The notes beneath the pieces were generated by a model. The model made no database searches and was not told the DNA's origin. It was given only the letters and a program-made list of their open reading frames with translations. The position numbers were made by a program, and so were the translations under genes. A DNA stretch of 11,001 bases from positions 1 through 11,001 of the forward strand of contig DNGI01000119.1 of NCBI GenBank assembly GCA_003486645.1. The letters run 5' to 3'. Within the stretch, counting starts at the first letter, position 1. Each line of letters begins with the position of its first letter. The DNA is from Cyanobacteria bacterium UBA11370. GTDB taxonomy: Bacteria; Cyanobacteriota; Cyanobacteriia; Cyanobacteriales; Coleofasciculaceae. Shown here one piece after another: positions 1 to 5,514 of this stretch.

Positions 1-193
1 ACTCTTATTTGGAATAACTATATTTTCGGTTGTAAAACTACATAGCTGGGAGAGAGGGGGAAAGGAAAAACGGTTAAAAGGGAAAGGATATTTGTATTAG
101 CCTTTAACGTTTCTCCGCGTCTCCGTGTCAGTCTCAACCAATTACTTAAGCTGTTGTGCCTTGAAACCCTCTCTCCCTCTGTCTCAAACGGAA

Positions 194-222
194 ATTTAAA
201 AGCGTGACAGATTAAGACACGC
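194..222 (-). terminator. Possible intrinsic terminator after the pterin synthase gene
   Basis: Read on the minus strand, GCGTG (222-218) and CACGC (206-202) can pair as a 5-bp GC-rich stem with an 11-nt loop, followed directly by TTTT (201-198) and more A/T. It begins 6 bp after the TAA stop of the minus-strand pterin synthase, where a rho-independent terminator would be expected. The stem is short and the T-run modest, so this is a tentative call from position and shape. Confidence 0.4.
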
Positions 223-228
223 CCCTGT

Positions 229-1104
229 TTAGAGGACAGATGTTAGGATAGGTTGGTTTATCCCTGATGGTTCTGAGGATAAAGGGGTTTGGGTGCAATA
301 CACTTCACACGAGTTATTGGGACTTTCAATTAATTTGATTTTGTAAAGCTGCGCCCCTAATTCCTGGATGGGTTGTTGGAGTAACTGGCGGATATAGACA
401 GCGATATTCTCCGCCGTGGGAACCACGGTGGTAAAATAGGGAATATCTTTGTTGAGGAAGGTGTGATCAAAGGGTTCTACCACATAGTCGTCAATGACTC
501 GCTGTAAGGCTTCTAGATCGACAATCATGCCTGTACGGGAATCGATTTCGCCCTTGACGGTGATTTCTAAATGATAATTGTGTCCATGACCGTTAGGACG
601 GGCACATTTGCCGTAAATTTCGCAGTTTTCTTCGTAAGTTAACTTCGGATGAGCAAGCCGATGGGCGGCGCTAAAGTGAGTAGAGATCGTTAGATGTGCT
701 TCCATGTCATTTCCTTGATAGTCAGCCCAAAGTTCTGGATGTTCAAAGAGTTGAATGTTTACAAGTGGCAAGTGAGGGGCTAATCGCTGCCAAATGATCC
801 GGGCAATATTTTCAGTAGTGGGTAGGGTTTGTTGAAAGTCTTGCCAAACCTGATTGAGATAAGCGCCGTCGAGTTGACTGGTGACTTCCCGCTTGATGAC
901 TTTTTTAACTTCAGATAAATTTTGCACCATGCCATACTCATCCAGTTCACCCGCGAGGGAAACAAATAGGACGTAATTATGTCCATGTCCAGGGAACCAA
1001 GCCCCTCGACCAAATTTCTGTTTATTTTCGGCTTCACTCAGTTCGGGCAACCAGTAGCGATGACTGGCGCTAAACTGGGCACGGCGGTTAATTACGCATT
1101 TCAT
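229..1104 (-). CDS. Tandem two-domain 6-pyruvoyl/6-carboxy-tetrahydropterin synthase (PTPS/QueD family)
   Basis: The family removes triphosphate from 7,8-dihydroneopterin triphosphate to give 6-pyruvoyl- or 6-carboxy-tetrahydropterin, feeding tetrahydrobiopterin-type pterins or queuosine. At 291 aa it is about twice the usual single-domain length and holds two PTPS folds. The C-terminal domain (about 134-272) has everything needed: zinc histidines H148, H173 and H175, catalytic C167 in GKCARPNGHGHNY, the D213-H214 pair and pterin-binding E260. The N-terminal domain (about 1-128) keeps zinc ligands H15, H40 and H42 and E121, but has G34 in place of the Cys and G80 in place of the His, so it is probably catalytically dead and structural. 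The C-domain motif resembles animal PTPS as much as QueD, so the product is left open. Start is ATG at 1104; no clear Shine-Dalgarno precedes it. It is divergent from the ABC transporter, with no queuosine genes nearby. Confidence 0.92.
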   Translation of the reverse strand: MKCVINRRAQFSASHRYWLPELSEAENKQKFGRGAWFPGHGHNYVLFVSLAGELDEYGMVQNLSEVKKVIKREVTSQLDGAYLNQVWQDFQQTLPTTENIARIIWQRLAPHLPLVNIQLFEHPELWADYQGNDMEAHLTISTHFSAAHRLAHPKLTYEENCEIYGKCARPNGHGHNYHLEITVKGEIDSRTGMIVDLEALQRVIDDYVVEPFDHTFLNKDIPYFTTVVPTAENIAVYIRQLLQQPIQELGAQLYKIKLIESPNNSCEVYCTQTPLSSEPSGINQPILTSVL

Positions 1105-1267
1105 TCGTTATGAGATTCGTTAGAATTCGGAAAGCATTACCAGTAATTTTATGATAGAGTAAAAAACATAATTTGTATAGTTATTAAGGGTATTATTAAA
1201 AACAAAAATCAATGGTAATAATTGCCATTCGCTATGATTCAAAGGAGATATTACGAGTAACTATAAA
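1105..1267. promoter_or_regulatory. Divergent AT-rich promoter region between pterin synthase and ABC exporter
   Basis: This 163-bp gap separates two divergently transcribed genes and must hold promoters for both. It is strongly AT-rich. TATAGT at 1176-1181 could be a plus-strand -10 box, but no good -35 sits 17 bp upstream, so no promoter is fixed here. AAAGGAG at 1241-1247 is a strong Shine-Dalgarno-like sequence on the plus strand. It lies 20 nt from the TTG taken as the transporter start, which is too far for normal use, and only 5 nt from an in-frame ACG (1253) and 2 nt from ATT (1250). No small gene was seen. Confidence 0.35.
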
Positions 1268-3016
1268 TTGAAAACACGCTCTAATTATTGGCAACTCCTG
1301 CCGTATATCCATCCCCACTGGAGAACCATCACACAGGCATTTTGTTGTACGTTAGGAGTTACCGTATTCTGGCCAATCCAAGCTGCACTGGCGGGTAAAA
1401 TTGCTAAGTTTATTGGGGAAGGGGATATTACAGCACTAGCTCAATTATCGGGTGTTCTAGCTGTTGTTTTCCTTTTCCAAAAAATCCTCATGTATGGTCA
1501 AGATGCGTTGATGGCAAATGCGGCGCTGGCTGTGGCGTTTGATTTACGCAAGCAGGTTTATGGTTACATCCAACGCCTAAATCTTACCTATTTTGAAACC
1601 GCTAAAACGGGAGATTTAACCTATCGCCTCACCGAAGATATCGACCGAATTGGGGAAGTGGTGAATAAAGTATTCCATGATTTTATTCCCTGCATTTTGC
1701 AGCTTATTGTTGTACTAGGGTACATGATTTACCTGAACTGGCAGCTAACGTTAGCCACACTAGTTGCCGCACCTTTAATGGGTATTTTAATTGGTTGGTT
1801 TGGCGAAAAGATGCTGAAATTTTCCCGCCGCAGCCAAAATCATGTATCGGATCTTTCGGCGTTAATTACTGAAGTTTTTAGTGGGATTCGTTTGGTTCAA
1901 GCATTTGCAGCTGAAGACTATGAAATTGAACGGTTTGCCGTGGAAGCCGAACACAATCGTCGTGCTAAATATGCAGCGGAACATCTAAAGGCGATTCAAT
2001 TTCCCGTGGTGGGTTTTATGTACGCCATGAGTGTATTGCTGCTATTTTTTCTAGGCGGTTGGCAAATTTCGGTGGGAAACTTGACAGGGGCAGAGTTTGT
2101 TAGTTATTTGGCGGGTGTGGGATTACTGATTGATCCCATTGCTCACATTACCAGTAACTACAATGATTTTAAACAAGGGGAAGCGTCTGTAGACCGAATC
2201 TTTGAATTGTTTGCTATTGTGCCAACGGTAGTCGAAAAAGCTGCCGCAAAAGAGTTACCCCCTGTCACCGGGAAAGTGGAATATCGGAATATTTGTTTTA
2301 CTTACGAGAAGCAAGAACAAAATCCCTCACACCCCAATTCCTGGATACTGAAAAACTTAAATTTGTTAGTGAAACCTGGAGAAGCGATCGCCCTCGTTGG
2401 CGCATCGGGTGCTGGGAAAACCACGTTAGTTAATTTACTGCCTCGTTTCTACGATCCACAAGTGGGAGAAATTTTAATTGATGGGATTAATATCCAAGAC
2501 GTAACCTTAAAAAGTCTACGGCGTAAAATTGGTATTGTTCCCCAGGAAACAACCTTATTTTCGGGTACGATTGCTCAGAATATTGCCTTTGGTCAGAAAG
2601 ACTTTGATTTACAAGCAGTACAAGAAGCGGCAAAAATTGCCAATGCTCATCAGTTTATCATTCAATTTTCTCAAGGCTATCAAACCTGGGTAGGAGAACG
2701 GGGGGTTAACTTATCGGGTGGACAAAAACAACGAATTGCGATCGCGCGTGCGGTTTTGCTTAATCCTAGTATTCTAATATTAGATGAAGCCACTTCTGCC
2801 CTTGATTCTGAATCCGAAGCGTTAGTGCAAGAGGCGATAGATCGCATTATGAAAGAGCGAACCGTTTTTATTATCGCTCATCGCTTAACTACAGTACGTC
2901 GTGCTGACCGTATTGTAGTTATGGAACAGGGGCAGATTATTGAATCGGGAACTCATCAAGAGTTATTAGAACGAGGAGGGCGTTATGCTAAGTTTTATGC
3001 TCAACAGTTTACTTAG
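1268..3016 (+). CDS. MsbA-type ABC exporter half-transporter (membrane domain fused to ATPase)
   Basis: Predicted inner-membrane exporter that works as a homodimer, or a heterodimer with an unlinked partner, using ATP to move lipid, glycolipid or drug-like substrates. The 582-aa length is normal for the family. Residues about 1-310 form the six-helix domain (helices near 20-44, 57-81, 139-156, 160-178, 245-265 and 277-294). The ATPase domain (about 335-582) is complete: Walker A GASGAGKTT 378-386, Q-loop Q426, signature LSGGQ 482-486, Walker B ILILDE 502-507 with catalytic E507, D-loop SALD 510-513 and switch H538. All key residues are intact, so it should be active. The start is uncertain: the frame opens after TGA at 1235 and has no ATG near its beginning. 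TTG at 1268 is used here, but the only Shine-Dalgarno fits an earlier non-AUG codon better. No membrane-fusion or outer-membrane partner is adjacent, and the substrate cannot be told from sequence. Confidence 0.93.
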   Translation: MKTRSNYWQLLPYIHPHWRTITQAFCCTLGVTVFWPIQAALAGKIAKFIGEGDITALAQLSGVLAVVFLFQKILMYGQDALMANAALAVAFDLRKQVYGYIQRLNLTYFETAKTGDLTYRLTEDIDRIGEVVNKVFHDFIPCILQLIVVLGYMIYLNWQLTLATLVAAPLMGILIGWFGEKMLKFSRRSQNHVSDLSALITEVFSGIRLVQAFAAEDYEIERFAVEAEHNRRAKYAAEHLKAIQFPVVGFMYAMSVLLLFFLGGWQISVGNLTGAEFVSYLAGVGLLIDPIAHITSNYNDFKQGEASVDRIFELFAIVPTVVEKAAAKELPPVTGKVEYRNICFTYEKQEQNPSHPNSWILKNLNLLVKPGEAIALVGASGAGKTTLVNLLPRFYDPQVGEILIDGINIQDVTLKSLRRKIGIVPQETTLFSGTIAQNIAFGQKDFDLQAVQEAAKIANAHQFIIQFSQGYQTWVGERGVNLSGGQKQRIAIARAVLLNPSILILDEATSALDSESEALVQEAIDRIMKERTVFIIAHRLTTVRRADRIVVMEQGQIIESGTHQELLERGGRYAKFYAQQFT

Positions 3017-3045
3017 CGCCACCCTGAATTGTCACACTTTTAAGT

Positions 3046-3138
3046 TATAGCAGTAGCCACAATCGTTAGGACGTTTTTCTGTTGCCTGTTGCCTTGAAAG
3101 CTAAATATATTGTCCTAACCGATATGTCCGTTGCTATA
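3046..3138. mobile_element. MITE-like element with imperfect terminal inverted repeats
   Basis: The ends of this 93-bp segment are inverted repeats of about 27 bp. The outer blocks are TATAGCA (3046-3052) against TGCTATA (3132-3138); the inner blocks are GTTAGGAC (3065-3072) against GTCCTAAC (3112-3119). Both arms have 12 bp between blocks, so the layout is symmetrical. A TA dinucleotide at each outer edge would fit target duplication of the IS630/Tc1 type. The core holds two GTTGCCT heptamers (3081-3094) and no coding sequence. It lies between the convergent exporter and PIN genes and may also serve as a two-way transcription stop. Its right end contains the TAG stop of the PIN gene. Confidence 0.55.
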
Positions 3139-3625
3139 GTGTTTGAGGGTGATAGGGTGATGGGGGAATTGATGAATTCCTAACCTTACTGCCCAATTGA
3201 GATAGTAATTGTTCAGGTGTAACAACCTGCGGCTTGTTACTGGATAGTGAACTTAACGTTTTCCTTAATGCCTGATCGTAAGTAACCAAGTAATCACATT
3301 CCGCTGCACTACTGAGAATCAACACATCATTGGAATGGCCTATCCGATTGCGGAGATTCGCAGCGTATTTAAGATACTCTTCAGCCTTTTCAAAATTTAA
3401 AGGTAATAAACTGACTTCTTGTTGAATTTCGTTAATGATTTCCGGGTGTTGATGAGTTTCTGCTAGAAAGAAAAGCTCTTGAAGTACGATTGAGTTGATG
3501 GCAAGATGGACTTTCTCAAGTATTTCATCAGAAAATAGTTCCGAACTAGGGGACTCGCCACGTAAGTAAGCAGCTACAACATTCGTATCTAGAAAAACCA
3601 GAGGTCTACCGTTAGAGTGCTGCAC
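3134..3625 (-). CDS. PIN-domain protein (VapC-like ribonuclease), no antitoxin adjacent
   Basis: This 163-aa protein has the acidic residues of the PIN nuclease fold: D13 in VFLDTNVV, E50 in IVLQELFF, D100 in the HSND motif, and D117 in DYLVTYD. Family members are Mg2+-dependent ribonucleases, often VapC toxins that cut tRNA or rRNA. Start is GTG at 3625; the frame is blocked upstream by a stop at 3656-3658 and there is no clear Shine-Dalgarno. No antitoxin-sized frame exists upstream (3626-3823), so this is an orphan toxin, a toxin with an unlinked partner, or a domesticated nuclease. The fold ends near residue 145. The last 15 or so residues (proline-rich, ending HPQTL) are read from G-rich filler and the edge of the inverted-repeat element, which gives the stop codon, so the original C-terminus may have been changed by insertion. 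Confidence 0.85.
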   Translation of the reverse strand: MQHSNGRPLVFLDTNVVAAYLRGESPSSELFSDEILEKVHLAINSIVLQELFFLAETHQHPEIINEIQQEVSLLPLNFEKAEEYLKYAANLRNRIGHSNDVLILSSAAECDYLVTYDQALRKTLSSLSSNKPQVVTPEQLLSQLGSKVRNSSIPPSPYHPQTL

Positions 3626-3823
3626 GTCAGCGTCTTTTGAAACGTTAGTACATCTCTAAGTTTAAGCAAAAGACGGACTATTGTAATATCTTGTTACGAT
3701 CGCTTTGGCTCGATAGCACCTCCACTGTTGAAAATAAAGGTGGGGCTATTCGTTCCCTGCATTGGTAGACAATAGGGGAAAGCTTGAGCCTCAACGTTAG
3801 ATACCGTAAGGAGTACTCGCCAA
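3626..3823. promoter_or_regulatory. Divergent regulatory gap between PIN gene and ycf66, with hairpin and Shine-Dalgarno
   Basis: This 198-bp gap must carry the promoters of both flanking genes; no box could be assigned. On the plus strand ATAGC (3713-3717) pairs with GCTAT (3745-3749). Inside that stem, ACC (3718-3720) with GGT (3739-3741), or CCAC (3722-3725) with GTGG (3740-3743), can pair, giving two competing folds in the likely ycf66 leader. AAGGAG at 3808-3813 is a good Shine-Dalgarno, 10 nt before the ycf66 ATG at 3824, and supports that start. Confidence 0.4.
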
Positions 3824-5293
3824 ATGTTGCCATATGTCCTAGCCTTAGTCATCGGTCTTGGTAGCTTTGCCTTTTATATGGCAGCGTTCTTTTTTCCAGA
3901 AGTCCATCGCAAAAATGACTTCCTCTGGAGTGGCGTGGGATTATTCTACGCCCTAGTATTATGGGTATGTGCGGGACGCATTACCGGGGCTGTACTGCTA
4001 AGTCAAATGGCAAGCGTGTCTCTATTGGGTTGGTTGGGTTGGCAAACTCTGATATTACGCCGACAACTAACAGTCCCACAACAACAAACCCCCGTTCCTA
4101 CTCAAGCTGAAGTTTCTAGTACGGTGGGTAATCTCTTATCTCCTCAAGGACTAACACGGTTAGTTCAGGGAATCACTAGCGGTTTCAAGAATGTTGTTAG
4201 TAAACCCAAACCCGTACCCTCAACCCCTAAAACACCTATTGTAGATAAAGTTAGTGTTCCAGAGGCGATCGCTACCGAACCCCCAACGCCTGAAACACCG
4301 ATTATAGATAAAGTTAGTATTCCAGAGGCGATCGCTACCGATACCTATTCAACTCCAACATTACCCGTACTAGAGGAAACACAAGCGGAAGAACCAACTG
4401 TTGATGAATTCACGGGAAATGTGAGTGAGGGAATAGAGGAAAGCGAGGCGGTGAGTGAAGAAGAAACCCTGCTAGAATCTCCCCCTCCTGACGTGAGTGA
4501 CGTTATTATAGACACAGCGACGGTTACTCCTGAGCCGATAGAGGAAGACGACTTTGAGTTTCCTATTCTTTCAGAAACGAGTAACCAAGAACCTGTAAAA
4601 GAGGAACCTGTAAAAACGATCGCCCCAACTCAGAAACCTCAAGGGGGAATAAATCAAGTTACTGGTTTCTTCAAGAATCTCTTTAGCAAGAAGAAACCCG
4701 AACCCAAAACTCCTACACCTCCACCGATTGCACCTCAGACAAAGACATTACCCGAAGAAGCGATCGCACTCGCTGATGATGTTACTCCAGAAGAAGCGAT
4801 CGCCCTAGTAGATGATGATATCCCCTTAACGGATGAAGCGACCCCAGCAGAGACACTCACAACCAGAATCACTGAGGTAACAGAGGTTATTACCATATCA
4901 GAAACTCTCCAAGAGGATAATACCGTTATTGCTGAATCCATTACCGCAGAAATCGTTGGTGTGGAAATAAAAGAGGAAACTCAACCCACTCCAACACCCG
5001 AAACAACTCAAGAAGACAGCATAATTACGGATGAACTACCACCTGTAGAAATCAGTGAAACCCCTGAATCCAGTGATATCCCCGAAACTCCCCCAGCCGA
5101 ACCCGCAGCCGAAGACGATAAAATAGCAGAATCGCCAAAACTGATTCGCCCGAATCGACCTGATCCTAAACTAGTAGAAGCGGCTAAAAAATCTGCTGAT
5201 CAATCGCAGTCAACCGAAACCGCAACGATAGCACAAGAAGAAATCATTCCTGAATCGGAATTAACGCCGCCTGCGGAGGGGAATGGGGAGTAG
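3824..5293 (+). CDS. ycf66: Ycf66-family thylakoid-type membrane protein with long acidic repeat tail
   Basis: The N-terminus (about 1-82) matches the Ycf66 family of cyanobacteria and some plastids: MLPYVLALVIG..., then three hydrophobic helices near 2-24, 33-50 and 54-77, followed by the basic LRRQL. The family's molecular role is not established; a photosynthetic membrane location is inferred. The rest, about 83-489, is a low-complexity tail rich in Pro, Glu, Thr and Ser, probably disordered. It contains internal repeats: DKVSVPEAIA (141-150) and DKVSIPEAIA (162-171); PEEAIALADDVT and PEEAIALVDDDI (310-333); and two basic boxes, FKNVVSKPKP (121-130) and FKNLFSKKKPEPK (283-295). Near the end, IRPNRPDPKL (441-450) is a positively charged island. 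At 489 aa it is far longer than plastid Ycf66. Start ATG at 3824 has AAGGAG 10 nt upstream. ileS follows in the same direction 221 bp away. Confidence 0.85.
   Translation: MLPYVLALVIGLGSFAFYMAAFFFPEVHRKNDFLWSGVGLFYALVLWVCAGRITGAVLLSQMASVSLLGWLGWQTLILRRQLTVPQQQTPVPTQAEVSSTVGNLLSPQGLTRLVQGITSGFKNVVSKPKPVPSTPKTPIVDKVSVPEAIATEPPTPETPIIDKVSIPEAIATDTYSTPTLPVLEETQAEEPTVDEFTGNVSEGIEESEAVSEEETLLESPPPDVSDVIIDTATVTPEPIEEDDFEFPILSETSNQEPVKEEPVKTIAPTQKPQGGINQVTGFFKNLFSKKKPEPKTPTPPPIAPQTKTLPEEAIALADDVTPEEAIALVDDDIPLTDEATPAETLTTRITEVTEVITISETLQEDNTVIAESITAEIVGVEIKEETQPTPTPETTQEDSIITDELPPVEISETPESSDIPETPPAEPAAEDDKIAESPKLIRPNRPDPKLVEAAKKSADQSQSTETATIAQEEIIPESELTPPAEGNGE
4232..4341 (+). repeat. 63-bp-period direct repeat carrying HIP1, inside ycf66
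   Basis: Two 47-bp copies (4232-4278 and 4295-4341) match at 44 of 47 positions and are spaced with a 63-bp period, so the frame is kept. Each encodes TP-I-(V/I)-DKVS-(V/I)-PEAIAT and ends in a HIP1 octamer (4265-4272 and 4328-4335). The near identity points to a recent in-frame duplication. Confidence 0.85.
4751..4822 (+). repeat. 36-bp tandem duplication carrying HIP1, inside ycf66
   Basis: Two adjacent 36-bp units (4751-4786 and 4787-4822) encode PEEAIALADDVT and PEEAIALVDDDI. Each has HIP1 in the same phase (4760-4767 and 4796-4803), read as codons for Ala-Ile-Ala. Divergence is greater than in the upstream 63-bp repeat, mostly in the second half of the unit. Confidence 0.75.
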
Positions 5294-5312
5294 GGAGATG
5301 GGGGGATGGGGG
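5285..5312 (+). other. G-run cluster (potential G-quadruplex) across the ycf66 stop codon
   Basis: Four G-runs lie close together on the coding strand: GGGG (5285-5288), GGG (5293-5295), GGGGGG (5300-5305) and GGGGG (5308-5312), with spacers of 4, 4 and 2 nt. This fits the usual G3+N1-7 pattern for a G-quadruplex. The TAG stop (5291-5293) sits inside it. It may also be just an instance of the G-rich filler common between genes in such genomes. Confidence 0.5.
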
Positions 5313-5471
5313 ACGTTTGCAGGTTAGCTATTTTTGTTAGCTTGCGCTAATCTTTAATTCCACACCAGGAAAGTTGAAGCTCCGGTAAATTCTTGCTGAT
5401 AATGGAGAGGATAGAGTAAGCCACTCTATATTGGCAATGAGTTGTTGGCAAACCTCCCCCTAATAACAAAA

Positions 5472-5509
5472 AACCAACAACCAACAACCAACAACCAACA
5501 ACCAACAAC
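5472..5509 (+). repeat. Five tandem AACCAAC heptamers directly before ileS
   Basis: Five perfect copies of AACCAAC run from 5472 to 5506, followed by a partial AAC. The array ends 5 nt before the GTG start of ileS, occupying the place where a Shine-Dalgarno would be, and none is present. It resembles the short tandemly repeated heptanucleotides described in heterocystous cyanobacteria. The rest of the 221-bp gap (5294-5514) holds G-runs and a small TTAGC/GCTAA hairpin (5337-5350), with no gene. Confidence 0.9.
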
Positions 5510-5514
5510 GAACT

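Noticed and set aside
3694..3762. A 22-codon minus-strand frame (MQGTNSPTFIF...) upstream of the PIN gene, as a possible antitoxin
   Set aside because: Too short for a VapB-type antitoxin, no Shine-Dalgarno, 68 bp from the PIN start, and it overlaps the hairpin of the ycf66 leader.
4735..4941. Minus-strand frame in ycf66 and similar antisense frames at 780-1037, 6303-6605, 7250-7447, 7931-8149 and 8303-8548
   Set aside because: All are antisense shadows of well-supported genes, with low-complexity or unrecognisable translations and no initiation signals.
5472..5509. Heptamer array as a CRISPR array
   Set aside because: Units are contiguous 7-mers with no spacers, and there are no cas genes.
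5294..5514. T-box or other riboswitch controlling ileS
   Set aside because: No T-box consensus or specifier-like structure seen; cyanobacteria are not known to use T-boxes, and the gap is mostly filler and heptamers.
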